From assembly GCA_046302135.1 (NCBI GenBank), contig JBKCIQ010000148.1, positions 1 to 22,130 on the forward strand: a stretch of DNA of 22,130 nucleotides, written 5' to 3'. Positions 8,157-16,584 of this stretch are shown here, piece by piece (the first letter of the stretch is position 1; each line of letters starts with the position of its first letter). The notes under the pieces were generated by a model. The model saw only the letters and a list, made by a program, of their open reading frames with translations, made no database searches and had not been told where the DNA came from. Made by a program: the position numbers and the translations under genes. The DNA comes from AM-1111 sp046302135. GTDB lineage: Bacteria > Bacteroidota > Bacteroidia > B-17B0 > Aurantibacillaceae.

Positions 8157-8852
8157 TCAATCTTTATTTGTAAGTGCAAAATCATTTATCAGTTTCATCA
8201 CAAAGTCTAGTTGTTGATTGCGGTCTAAATCTGTATTATCTAAAACAACGGCATCATCAGCTTTGATTAATGGACTTTCCTTTCTATGCGTATCCTGATG
8301 ATCTCTATCCAATAAATTTTTTTTTATCTCGTCGCGTGTAACTTTCTCACCTTTACTTTGTAATTCATCAAATCTTCTTTCAATCCGTATATCAACATCG
8401 GCGGTCATGAATAGTTTTATGTCTGCATCCGGAAAAACATGAGTTCCGATATCTCTTCCATCCATAACAACAGATTTATTTTTGCCAAAATCCCTCTGCA
8501 TGGCTACCATATATCTACGAATTTCAGGAACGGCACTCACAGGGCTTACGTTGGAGGAAACCTGAAGATTACGAATTTCTCTATCTACATTTTTACCATT
8601 CAAAATAACTTCGTTAACCTGCGTCCTTGAATTGAATTTAAACTCAATTTGAATTTCCGGTAATAACTTTATCAATTCATTTTCCGAAAATGACCCATCC
8701 TTAATTACACCTTTATTCAAAGCGTGTAATGTAACACAACGATACATTGCCCCACTATCTATATAGGCATAATTTAATTTAGCCGCTAGAGCCTTAGCGA
8801 GTGTACTTTTTCCACAACTACTGTAACCGTCTATTGCTATAGTAAGACTCAA
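8157..8852 (-). CDS. cmk: Cytidylate kinase
   Basis: A 231-residue (d)CMP kinase that transfers phosphate from ATP to CMP or dCMP, a step in pyrimidine nucleotide supply. The P-loop is GYSSCGKSTLAK (9-20), followed by the CMP-binding block IDSGAMYRCVTLHAL (31-45), MDGRDIGTHVFPDADIKLF (130-148) with the conserved GRDIG, and the C-terminal lid RDHQDTHRKESPLIKADDA (183-201). Length matches the family. The start is TTG at 8852-8850: the resulting N-terminus MSLTIAIDG fits Cmk homologues, and the nearest upstream ATG is out of frame and soon closed. The stop abuts that of pcrA on the opposite strand. The unassigned HExxH gene lies 89 bases upstream and may or may not be in the same transcript. Confidence 0.95.
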   Translation of the reverse strand: MSLTIAIDGYSSCGKSTLAKALAAKLNYAYIDSGAMYRCVTLHALNKGVIKDGSFSENELIKLLPEIQIEFKFNSRTQVNEVILNGKNVDREIRNLQVSSNVSPVSAVPEIRRYMVAMQRDFGKNKSVVMDGRDIGTHVFPDADIKLFMTADVDIRIERRFDELQSKGEKVTRDEIKKNLLDRDHQDTHRKESPLIKADDAVVLDNTDLDRNQQLDFVMKLINDFALTNKD

Positions 8853-8941
8853 AATAAAAGCATAAATTTTTCTGAATAAAGATAAAAAAAATTGAAAAAT
8901 AATCAGTCATAAACATATAAACATTAATTAAATAATCAACT

Positions 8942-9442
8942 TTAGTTAGAACTCGTAACAAGTAATTTTCTTTCACATAAATAATCCATACACAGGTCTG
9001 TATATTTACTTTCAGCATCTCTTGCTCTTTTTTCATAAGGATTGTTTTGATAACCTAATTCTATATTTTTTCTATCATAATTTTCACATTCAATTCTGCT
9101 ATGTAAATCTATATAATGCTGAAATTCATGAATAACAGTTGAAACAATAAAATGAGGTGTTGAATTTTTACTTACATAAATAGAAATTAAGCTAAACCCT
9201 ACATGGTAATGACCTGCATATTTTTTTGATGAATAATAATTAATTCTAAAAAAAGGAGGTTTTCTGTTTTTGTCTTTTTGCATGTTATGCATGCACCAAA
9301 AAATAGTCTCTTCAATTAACTTTTTCTTATTACAATTAATTACATAATTTCTGTCTTTGTAAATATATTGCAGTAAATCAATCAGTCCATAAAATAAAAC
9401 TGAAGCTGAAAAAACTAACAGAATGGAATTGAACAAAGACAT
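8942..9442 (-). CDS. Small membrane-anchored putative zinc metalloprotein (HExxH), unknown family
   Basis: A 166-residue protein I cannot assign to a named family. Residues 4-24 are hydrophobic and probably form an N-terminal membrane anchor, with the rest either cytoplasmic or periplasmic. A metal-binding helix STVIHEFQHYIDLHSR carries H105-E106-x-x-H109, the zincin motif. Downstream, NNPYEKRARDAE (133-144) puts E137 in a context like the third ligand of gluzincin-type peptidases, where a PYExxA pattern follows the HExxH helix. A proteolytic role is therefore possible but not shown, and no substrate is suggested by the neighbours, cmk and mqnC. Four cysteines (37, 50, 119, 151, 156 region) are scattered and show no obvious metal motif. 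ATG 9442 begins an ordinary N-terminus. Codon use resembles that of the neighbours. Confidence 0.65.
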   Translation of the reverse strand: MSLFNSILLVFSASVLFYGLIDLLQYIYKDRNYVINCNKKKLIEETIFWCMHNMQKDKNRKPPFFRINYYSSKKYAGHYHVGFSLISIYVSKNSTPHFIVSTVIHEFQHYIDLHSRIECENYDRKNIELGYQNNPYEKRARDAESKYTDLCMDYLCERKLLVTSSN

Positions 9443-9517
9443 CTAAACTCGTTTCACATTATAAATAAAAAATATAAAAAAGTGACACTAAAATCTCTCC
9501 GGTTGAAATTTAAAGTA

Positions 9518-9540
9518 ATAAATTAACCAGTGTAATTTAT
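9518..9540. repeat. AT-only inverted repeat in the mqnC downstream spacer
   Basis: ATAAATTA and TAATTTAT are perfect 8-base arms around a 7-base loop. The site lies between the end of mqnC and the start of the HExxH gene. The stem contains no G or C and no U-run follows on the minus strand, so a terminator function is doubtful. Confidence 0.25.
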
Positions 9541-9573
9541 CTATGGACAATTGGAAAATTAACTATTCAAAAA

Positions 9574-10707
9574 TCAATAATTGATTACCTGCTCCTCAAT
9601 TTCTGAAGGTAATTCTCTGTAATTGTATTGTTGATCTCTCAACTGGGGCTCAAACCCGGCTTCTTTTATTGCTTCCTGTATTGATTTATATGTGAAACGG
9701 TGTGGTGCGCCAGCTGCACTTACAACATTTTCTTCAATCATAATACTGCCAAAATCATTGGCTCCGGCATGCAAACACAGTTGTGCAACTTCTTTTCCTA
9801 CTGTCAACCAACTTGCCTGAATATTTTGAATGTTTGGTAACATAATCCTTGATAATGTAACCATGCGTATGTACTCTTCACCGTTTACATTGTTTTTTAT
9901 TCCTTTAAATCTATTCAGAAGTGTACCTTCATCCTGAAATGGCCATGGAATAAAAGCTAAAAAACCTTTGGAACTAGAGGGCTTTTCACTTTGAACTTCA
10001 CGCAACCAAACAAGGTGTTCAAAGCGTTCATATATAGTTTCAATATGTCCGAACATCATGGTTGCGCTAGTGGTTAAATTCAATTGATGTGCGGCTCGCA
10101 TAACATTTAGCCATTCTTGGCCGTTACACTTTCCTTTACTAATGAGTCTTCTAACTCTGTCATTCAATATTTCTGCACCGGCCCCAGGTAAACTATCTAA
10201 TCCTGCATCTATGAGTGCTTTCAAAACTTCGGTGTGTGTTGATTTCTCCAATTTGGTTATGTGAGCAATTTCAGGAGGTCCTAAGGCATGAAGTTTTAAT
10301 TTAGGATACAGTTTTTTCAACTCACGAAATAAATCACAGTAATATTTCAAACCTAAATCAGGATGATGTCCGCCTTGTAATAGCAATTGTTCGCCGCCAT
10401 ATCTAAAAGTTTCATCAATTTTCTTTTTGTAGGTTTCTATATGAGTAATGTAAGATTCCTTATGACCTGGTATTCTGTAGAAATTACAAAATTTACAATT
10501 CGCTATACACACATTAGTAGTATTCGCATTTCTATCTATAATCCAAGTAACATTTTTGCTATTGTTCTTATGTACATTTCTAAGCGTATTTCCAATATAC
10601 ATCAATTCTGCAGTTGGTGCATTATTGTACAAATGAATTCCTTCTTCAATTGAAAGAAATTCCATTGAAATTGCTTTATCATAAAGAGCTCCGAGGTTAA
10701 AACTCAT
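9574..10707 (-). CDS. mqnC: Cyclic dehypoxanthinyl futalosine synthase (radical SAM)
   Basis: A 377-residue radical SAM enzyme that cyclises dehypoxanthine futalosine in the futalosine route to menaquinone. The cluster motif CIANCKFCNFYR places C67, C71 and C74 on the [4Fe-4S] centre (CxxxCxxC). Surrounding family signatures include TTNVCIANCKFC, GGEQLLLQGGHHPDLGL, LPGAGAEILNDRVRR and TTSATMMFGHIET. The pattern LLQGGHHP and the overall length favour MqnC over the paralogous aminofutalosine synthase MqnE. No other menaquinone gene lies in the window, so the pathway genes are scattered. The start is the ATG at 10707, 71 bases from the divergent aminopeptidase gene. A weak TACTTTAG box on the minus strand (10770-10763 region) could be its -7 element. 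Confidence 0.93.
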   Translation of the reverse strand: MSFNLGALYDKAISMEFLSIEEGIHLYNNAPTAELMYIGNTLRNVHKNNSKNVTWIIDRNANTTNVCIANCKFCNFYRIPGHKESYITHIETYKKKIDETFRYGGEQLLLQGGHHPDLGLKYYCDLFRELKKLYPKLKLHALGPPEIAHITKLEKSTHTEVLKALIDAGLDSLPGAGAEILNDRVRRLISKGKCNGQEWLNVMRAAHQLNLTTSATMMFGHIETIYERFEHLVWLREVQSEKPSSSKGFLAFIPWPFQDEGTLLNRFKGIKNNVNGEEYIRMVTLSRIMLPNIQNIQASWLTVGKEVAQLCLHAGANDFGSIMIEENVVSAAGAPHRFTYKSIQEAIKEAGFEPQLRDQQYNYRELPSEIEEQVINY

Positions 10708-10740
10708 ATTTTTTTAATTTAGTTCGATGAAATTATTAAT

Positions 10741-10748
10741 TAAATTTG
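10741..10748 (+). promoter_or_regulatory. TAnnTTTG (-7) promoter box before the aminopeptidase gene
   Basis: TAAATTTG is an exact -7 element ending 30 bases before the ATG at 10779. The spacing allows a leader of roughly 20-25 bases. It lies in the 71-base divergent region shared with mqnC. Confidence 0.5.
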
Positions 10749-10778
10749 TTGTATTAATAACCCTACTAAAGTAATAAA

Positions 10779-12206
10779 ATGAGCAGTATTCATAAAGCAA
10801 ACAGCAGTAAATTTGATGGTAACCTGGCAATTCTTTGTTATAAGATAAAACCAGGATTTGGTTTGAGTAAAGAAGAGTTTTCTTATTTGAGGGATCAAGT
10901 TGAGGAAAAATCAAAAAAATCTGTTTCATTTAACAGATTAAGTCATAGAATTTTCTTTTTTATTACTGATTCCAAACGTGATAAGTTTCTTCGATATGAA
11001 TCAATTAGAAAAATGGGAAATGAGCTTTGCGGGGCATTAAACGGACAAGGATCAGAATCAGTACTACTAATCGATGAGACTGGAGAAAAGGATAATGCCC
11101 TTGCTTTTGCAGAAGGTACATCATTAGGATCCTATCAGTTTTTGTATCATAGAAAAAATGCAGATAAAGAAAAAAATTCGCTTAAAAAAATTCATCTTTA
11201 TAGCACAAAGGTGAATGATAAAGATATTACAGAGTTAAATGCTGTAGTAGATGCAACTAAATTGGCAAGGGATCTTGTTAATCATCCAGTGAATATTCTT
11301 AATGCAGATGGGTTGGCCGAATCTTTTCAAAAGATGGGTAAGCAGGCAGGCTTTAAAGTTGAAGTTTTTAATAAACAAAAAATTGAGTCTCTTAAAATGG
11401 GTGGATTACTAGCCGTTAACAAAGGAAGTGTTGATCCTCCAACCTTTTCTGTTATGGAGTATAAACCTGCCAATGCAAAAAACAAAAAACCCTTTGTTCT
11501 GGTTGGAAAAGGATTGGTATATGATACCGGAGGATTAAGTTTAAAGCCAACTGCAAACAGCATGGATTCTATGAAGTGTGATATGGCAGGTGGAGCGGCT
11601 GTTGGATGTGCCATGTATGCAATAGCAAAAGCTAAATTGCCTGTTCATGTTATTGCTTTAGTTCCTTCAACTGATAACAGACCTGGCTTTAATGCATTCG
11701 CACCGGGAGATATCATCACCATGCATGACGGAAGTACTGTTGAAATGCTGAATTCTGATGCCGAAGGAAGAATGATTTTAGCAGACGCGCTGAGTTACGC
11801 AAAAAAATATGAACCAAGATTACTAATGGAGTTCTCTACCTTAACAGGAGCAGCGGCGGCGGCGATTGGTCCTAACGGCATTGTTGTTATGGGAAATGCT
11901 GATGAAAAAGTTAAGATGAAGCTAAAGAATTCGGGTAACAAAGTTCATGAACGTTTGGCGGAATTACCTTTCTGGGATGATTATGATGATTTATTGAAAT
12001 CTGACATTGCTGATATGAAAAATATTGGCGGCCCTGTGGCAGGCGCTATTACTGCCGGTAGATTTTTGTTAAAATTCACCGACTATCCTTACATGCACTT
12101 TGATATTGCAGGCCCTGCATTTATAAACGGAAGAGATGGATACAAAACAAAAGGCGGAACCGGAATTGGGGTTAGATTACTTTTTGATTTTTTTAAATCC
12201 GTTTAA
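10779..12206 (+). CDS. pepA: Leucyl aminopeptidase, M17 family
   Basis: A 475-residue cytosolic metallo-aminopeptidase that removes N-terminal residues from peptides. The C-terminal catalytic domain has all the expected two-metal ligands: K244 and D249 in LVGKGLVYDTGGLSLKP, D268 in MKCDMAGG, and D327 and E329 in NSDAEGRMILADAL (the family signature NTDAEGR with Ser for Thr). The active-site R331 is present. The N-terminal about 160 residues match the divergent M17 N-domain in length. In other bacteria PepA also binds DNA in site-specific recombination, but nothing here speaks to that. The gene is divergent from mqnC, has its own promoter box, and is followed by a short hairpin (12265-12288) before the T9SS-protein gene. 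Confidence 0.94.
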   Translation: MSSIHKANSSKFDGNLAILCYKIKPGFGLSKEEFSYLRDQVEEKSKKSVSFNRLSHRIFFFITDSKRDKFLRYESIRKMGNELCGALNGQGSESVLLIDETGEKDNALAFAEGTSLGSYQFLYHRKNADKEKNSLKKIHLYSTKVNDKDITELNAVVDATKLARDLVNHPVNILNADGLAESFQKMGKQAGFKVEVFNKQKIESLKMGGLLAVNKGSVDPPTFSVMEYKPANAKNKKPFVLVGKGLVYDTGGLSLKPTANSMDSMKCDMAGGAAVGCAMYAIAKAKLPVHVIALVPSTDNRPGFNAFAPGDIITMHDGSTVEMLNSDAEGRMILADALSYAKKYEPRLLMEFSTLTGAAAAAIGPNGIVVMGNADEKVKMKLKNSGNKVHERLAELPFWDDYDDLLKSDIADMKNIGGPVAGAITAGRFLLKFTDYPYMHFDIAGPAFINGRDGYKTKGGTGIGVRLLFDFFKSV

Positions 12207-12264
12207 TCTAAAAAATCTAGAATTTATTTCACTGGATAATTTTCATTTTTAGAAGAGTTCTGCT

Positions 12265-12288
12265 TTAGGCTTAAACTTTTTAGCCTAA
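12265..12288 (+). terminator. Hairpin downstream of pepA, possible terminator
   Basis: TTAGGCT and AGCCTAA form a perfect 7-base stem with a 10-base loop that is rich in T, 59 bases after the pepA stop. No long U-run follows the stem, so it could be a weak terminator or a structure at the front of the next gene's upstream region. Confidence 0.35.
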
Positions 12289-12339
12289 TTACAGATTTAA
12301 AAATTGTTTTATATTTACATAGAACTAAAACTCTATTGT

Positions 12340-14598
12340 ATGCGTAATTTAATTATACTAATTTTTTTATTTTGTCTTCTAGTAACAAATTTCAGGTCAC
12401 AAACGCTAAACGTAAGTATATCCTCATCTCAAAATACAATATGTAACGGGCAATGTAATGGTTCGGCATCGGCAATTGCTTCAGGAGGTACAGGCAACTA
12501 TTCCTTCACTTGGTCAAATGGTTCTTCAGGAAGCAATGTAAATAATCTTTGCGCTGGCAACAATTATGTTATTGTTAACGATGGCCTAAATCAGGATACA
12601 GTAACATTCGTAACTGGTCAGCCAAGTCCAATTAATATTAGTATGACTACTCCGGCTTCTATTTGTCCCGGCGCAACTGTAAATATCTGCCCTACTATTT
12701 CAGGAGGTAATCCACCTTACACCTATTCTTGGGCACCAATTATCGGTATTATAAATCCTAATTTAAATTGTCCTACATTTAACCCTTCATCTAGCACTGT
12801 TTACACCTTAACAGTGGTTGATATGAATGGCTGTGTTGCAAACAATACCGTTTCGATTAGCGTAAATACAGTCAGTGCCTCAGCAAATAACAATGGTCCT
12901 ATTTGTGCAGGATCAAACATTCAACTTTTTGCATTTGGTGGTGTAAGTTATCTTTGGACAGGCCCTAACGGATTTACTTCTAATTTACAAAATCCTAATA
13001 TTACTAATGCTAACTTAAATATGAGTGGAGTCTACACCGTTTCGGTTACTAATGTAACTGGATGCACAACCACCGCAAGCACTAATGTAATAGTTAGTAA
13101 TCCTCCGTCATTAAATCCATTTTTAAATAATCCGGTTTGTTCAGGAAGTAATATTGTTTTTAATTCAAACAGCAGCGGCGCTAACACATTTAATTGGGCG
13201 GGCCCTAATGGCTTTTCTTCAACGCTACCTAATCCCGTAATTTTAAATGCGCAACTTGTAAATAGCGGAACTTACACATTAACTGCGAGTTCAATACCAG
13301 GCTGTTCCACAACATCCACATTATCTGTAATTGTAACCCCTACGCCTACCCTATCGTTAGTTTCATTGATTGAACCATCTTGTAATTTAAGCAATGGGGC
13401 TATATCCATAGTTGGTAATGGAGGAACGTCTCCCTATTTTTATTCTGGAAATTTATGTGGCGTGGGTAGTTTTGGCCCTTCAAGCATAAATACTTTAAGC
13501 AATGTTTGCTCAGGGCAAGCCATTTTTTTTATAACAGATGGAAATGGATGTAGTGATACTCTGCAGATTGCTGTTTCTGACTCTTGTGACCTTTCATGGC
13601 CAGGTGATGCTAATGATGACTTGATTGCTGATAATATGGATATGTTGGAAATAGGTTTAGGGTACGGATTTGTAGGTCAGCAAAGAATTGTTCAAGGAAA
13701 CAACTGGAATGGCCTTCCGTCTTATACTTGGGGAACATTAGCAAATGGAATTACAGATGATAAACACATAGATAGTGATGGGAATGGTTTGATTGACCTT
13801 GCAGACACCAACGCAATCGTTTTAAATTACGGATTAACAAGGCCCTCAAGCAGAATCGGTGAATTCAATCAAAAAACTACAAATGGCAGTAATTCAATTT
13901 TAAAAGTTGATATTTTGCAAGATACAATTACTGCCGGTGGAAATGGTAACATAATAATAAGTCTTGGAGATTCAATAAATCCTACAAGCAGTTTTTATGG
14001 TATTGCATTTACACTAAATTTTAATTCCAATATTGTTGACCCATCCACTTTCAGAATAAACGCGAATGGTAGTTGGGCAGGAATTCAAAATACAAATTTA
14101 TTTTGTTCAGTTTTGAATGATGGAAATAGCGGTAATGTTAAGGCTGTAATAAGCAGATTTGATCACATCAATTCAAGTGGTTTTGGATCAATTGCAAATA
14201 TGGCCTTTCAAACTAAAACAAATTACAATGGAACGCAGAATATAATTTTTAATTTGAGCGATGTTAAATTGATTGATAATGTTAATAACACATTACCTGT
14301 AACAGCCATTAATGACTCTGCAATAGGACTCGATCCTTTGTTAAAAACAGAGGAAGAAAATGAAACAAATTTTAAAATTTATCCAAATCCATTTCAAAGT
14401 GAAATTAACTTTTTAGTGCAAGAATATGGAAAGTATCAAATTAGTATTCACGATATTTCGGGAAGAATAGTCTATAAAGAAAATATTGACGGAAAGTTGA
14501 TTAAAATAAACACTACCAATTTCTCAAGGGGAACATATCTTTGTACGTTATCCGATAGTCAGGGTAAAAAATCCTTTAATAGGATGATTAAGGATTAG
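12340..14598 (+). CDS. Secreted modular protein with Ig-like, dockerin-like and cohesin-like regions and a T9SS sorting domain
   Basis: A 752-residue exported protein. A signal peptide (1-21, ending FRSQ) is followed by an SprB-like repeat (about 28-95, CNGQCNGSASAIASGGTG), a PKD-like domain (100-178), two tandem Ig-like units of 78-residue period (about 183-333) and a second SprB-like unit (345-412). Residues 421-499 hold two dockerin-like calcium loops, GDANDDLIADNMD and DSDGNGLIDLAD. Residues 520-665 form a beta-rich domain resembling a cohesin (YGIAFTLNFNSNIVDPSTF, then GFGSIANMAFQ). Residues 678-752 are a type A T9SS sorting domain (FKIYPNPF, then DISGRIV and FSRGTYLCTL), so the protein is probably moved through the outer membrane and cleaved or anchored there. 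ATG 12340 is preferred over TTG 12304, which would place a charged extension before the signal peptide. The role, perhaps adhesion, is inferred. Confidence 0.88.
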   Translation: MRNLIILIFLFCLLVTNFRSQTLNVSISSSQNTICNGQCNGSASAIASGGTGNYSFTWSNGSSGSNVNNLCAGNNYVIVNDGLNQDTVTFVTGQPSPINISMTTPASICPGATVNICPTISGGNPPYTYSWAPIIGIINPNLNCPTFNPSSSTVYTLTVVDMNGCVANNTVSISVNTVSASANNNGPICAGSNIQLFAFGGVSYLWTGPNGFTSNLQNPNITNANLNMSGVYTVSVTNVTGCTTTASTNVIVSNPPSLNPFLNNPVCSGSNIVFNSNSSGANTFNWAGPNGFSSTLPNPVILNAQLVNSGTYTLTASSIPGCSTTSTLSVIVTPTPTLSLVSLIEPSCNLSNGAISIVGNGGTSPYFYSGNLCGVGSFGPSSINTLSNVCSGQAIFFITDGNGCSDTLQIAVSDSCDLSWPGDANDDLIADNMDMLEIGLGYGFVGQQRIVQGNNWNGLPSYTWGTLANGITDDKHIDSDGNGLIDLADTNAIVLNYGLTRPSSRIGEFNQKTTNGSNSILKVDILQDTITAGGNGNIIISLGDSINPTSSFYGIAFTLNFNSNIVDPSTFRINANGSWAGIQNTNLFCSVLNDGNSGNVKAVISRFDHINSSGFGSIANMAFQTKTNYNGTQNIIFNLSDVKLIDNVNNTLPVTAINDSAIGLDPLLKTEEENETNFKIYPNPFQSEINFLVQEYGKYQISIHDISGRIVYKENIDGKLIKINTTNFSRGTYLCTLSDSQGKKSFNRMIKD
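12892..13342 (+). repeat. Tandem Ig-like domain repeat inside the T9SS protein gene
   Basis: Two successive units begin with NGPICAGSNI and NNPVCSGSNI and share TGPNGF/AGPNGF, LQNPNI/LPNPVI, SGVYTVS/SGTYTLT and GCTTTAS/GCSTTST. The first cysteine codons are at 12904 and 13138, a period of 234 bases (78 residues). The units are divergent at DNA level, so the duplication is old. Confidence 0.75.
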
Positions 14599-14619
14599 TA
14601 TCCAAAATCAGCAAAATGA

Positions 14620-16476
14620 TTACTTGACCAACTCATCTTCCACATCCAACTCAACTCTTAAATTTTCGATAATAAACTCCTGTCTTTCTTGAGTATTTTT
14701 ACCCATGTAATAATTTAGAAGTTCTTGAATGGATGCTCTCTGATCTAGCAAAACAGGTTCCAATCGAATATCTTTTCCGATGAAATGCTTGAATTCATCC
14801 GGAGAAATTTCACCTAAACCTTTAAAACGTGTAATCTCTGGCTTAGGTCCAAGTCTTGCAATAGCTGCCCTCCGTTCTTCATCACTATAACAATAAGCAG
14901 TTTCTTTCTTATTTCTTACTCTGAATAATGGTGTTTGCAAAATATAAACATGTCCGTTCTTCACAAGATCTGGAAAAAACTGAAGAAAAAAAGTAAGAAG
15001 CAATAATCTAATGTGCATACCATCCACGTCTGCATCAGTAGCGATAACAACATTGTTATATCTCAAATCATCTAAACCTTCTTCAATATTTAATGCTGCT
15101 TGAAGTAAATTGAACTCCTCATTTTCATACACCACTTTTTTACCAAGCCCGAAACAATTTAGAGGCTTACCTTTCAAACTAAAAACTGCTTGAGTGTTTA
15201 CATCTCTGGTCTTAGTAATTGATCCGCTTGCTGAATCACCCTCACAAATAAACAAAGTTGTTTCTAAACGTCTAGCGTTTTTATTATCATCTAAATGAAC
15301 TCTGCAATCACGAAGTTTTCTATTATGTAAAGATGCTTTTTTTGCACGTTCACGAGCTAACTTTTGTATTCCTGCCAGGTCCTTACGTTCCCTCTCATTG
15401 GTCTGAATTTTCTGCAATATAATTTGTGCAACATCAGGATTTTTATGAAGGTAATTGTCTAGTTGTTGCTTTATGAAATCTCCAATAAAAGCACGCACAC
15501 TTTGTCCACCCGGCGCTATTTCATTAGAACCAAGCTTGGTTTTAGTTTGTGATTCGAAAACGGGCTCCTGTACCTTAACAGAAACAGCGGCAACAATTGA
15601 TTTTCTTATGTCGGTAGGATCAAATTCTTTCTTAAAAAATTCACGTACTGTTTTCACCACAGCCTCTCTGAAAGCAGCTTGATGCGTACCTCCTTGAGTT
15701 GTGTACTGTCCATTAACGTAACTATAGTATTCTTCAGAAAAATGTTCATTGGAGTGGGTCATTGCAATTTCAATATCCTCACTTTTCAGATGTATAATAG
15801 GATACAGCGTTTCTCCTGAAATATTTTTTTCCAATAAATCCTTTAGTCCATTGTCACTTTTATATGCTTGGCCGTTAAACGTTAGAGTTAATCCCGTATT
15901 TAAAAAAGCATAATTCCATAACATTCTGTCAATATACTCATGAACAAAATGATATTTTTTAAATATGGTATCGTCAGGTTTAAATTCAACATAGGTACCA
16001 TTTGGCTCATCTGATTTGGTTAATTTGGACTCCTTAATTAGTTCTCCTTTAGAAAACTCGGCCAATTTAGATTGCCCGTCACGATAAGCAATAACCTTGA
16101 AGTTAATCGAGAGGGCATTAACCGCCTTTGTTCCCACCCCATTTAAACCAATTGATTTCTTAAAAGCTTCTGAATCATATTTACCACCGGTGTTCATCTT
16201 AGAAACTACATCTACTACTTTACCAAGAGGAATTCCTCTTCCATAATCTCTTATTGTAACAATGCCATCATGAAGTGAAACATCTATCTTTTTTCCTGCC
16301 CCCATCATAAATTCATCAATGGAGTTATCCATAACCTCCTTTAACAACACATAAATCCCATCATCAAATGAAGAACCGTCTCCCAGCTTCCCAATGTACA
16401 TACCGGGACGGGTTCTGATGTGTTCCTTCCACTCAAGAGATTTAATATTGTCTTCTGTATATTTTGCTAAAGCCAT
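14620..16476 (-). CDS. parE: DNA topoisomerase IV subunit B (ParE/GyrB family)
   Basis: A 618-residue type IIA topoisomerase ATPase subunit. The GHKL ATPase has E47 and N51 (KEVMDNSIDEF), D77 (IRDYGRGIP) and the ATP lid GLNGVGTKAVNALS (110-123). The transducer lysine region is near TKTKLGSNEI (311-320). The TOPRIM domain has E412 (CEGDSASGS) and the acid pair D481/D483 (ATDADVDGMHIRLL). EGDSASGSITKTRD and the 618-residue length, without a GyrB insertion, favour the Bacteroidota ParE over GyrB. The partner parC is usually next to it in this phylum but is not here: the next gene is the convergent T9SS-protein gene, with a 21-base gap. The start ATG lies 22 bases downstream of a TAAATTTG box. 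Confidence 0.9.
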   Translation of the reverse strand: MALAKYTEDNIKSLEWKEHIRTRPGMYIGKLGDGSSFDDGIYVLLKEVMDNSIDEFMMGAGKKIDVSLHDGIVTIRDYGRGIPLGKVVDVVSKMNTGGKYDSEAFKKSIGLNGVGTKAVNALSINFKVIAYRDGQSKLAEFSKGELIKESKLTKSDEPNGTYVEFKPDDTIFKKYHFVHEYIDRMLWNYAFLNTGLTLTFNGQAYKSDNGLKDLLEKNISGETLYPIIHLKSEDIEIAMTHSNEHFSEEYYSYVNGQYTTQGGTHQAAFREAVVKTVREFFKKEFDPTDIRKSIVAAVSVKVQEPVFESQTKTKLGSNEIAPGGQSVRAFIGDFIKQQLDNYLHKNPDVAQIILQKIQTNERERKDLAGIQKLARERAKKASLHNRKLRDCRVHLDDNKNARRLETTLFICEGDSASGSITKTRDVNTQAVFSLKGKPLNCFGLGKKVVYENEEFNLLQAALNIEEGLDDLRYNNVVIATDADVDGMHIRLLLLTFFLQFFPDLVKNGHVYILQTPLFRVRNKKETAYCYSDEERRAAIARLGPKPEITRFKGLGEISPDEFKHFIGKDIRLEPVLLDQRASIQELLNYYMGKNTQERQEFIIENLRVELDVEDELVK

Positions 16477-16498
16477 AAGATAAGATTAAATTAAAGTA

Positions 16499-16506
16499 CA
16501 AATTTA
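16499..16506 (-). promoter_or_regulatory. TAnnTTTG (-7) promoter box before parE
   Basis: On the minus strand TAAATTTG lies 22 bases upstream of the parE ATG, giving a leader of about 15 bases. It is an exact match to the Bacteroidota -7 element. Confidence 0.5.
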
Positions 16507-16569
16507 CCCATGACAGAATGAGAAAAATTATTTTTTAACTCAGTTTTTCAACATTACAGAGGTTAAATG

Positions 16570-16578
16570 TGTGGATAA
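16570..16578 (-). promoter_or_regulatory. Perfect DnaA-box match
   Basis: TGTGGATAA on the plus strand is the exact reverse complement of the consensus DnaA box TTATCCACA. It lies in the AT-rich 223-base region between parE and mtaB. A second, poorer candidate (TTTTCAACA, two mismatches) lies near 16544-16552. One box alone does not define an origin. Confidence 0.4.
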
Positions 16579-16584
16579 ATTAAA

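Noticed and set aside
8818..9036. 72-codon minus-strand frame across the cmk-HExxH gap
   Set aside because: It overlaps both real genes out of frame and matches nothing recognisable.
12304..12339. TTG 12304 as start of the T9SS-protein gene
   Set aside because: It adds a 12-residue extension before a good signal peptide; ATG 12340 gives a normal N-terminus.
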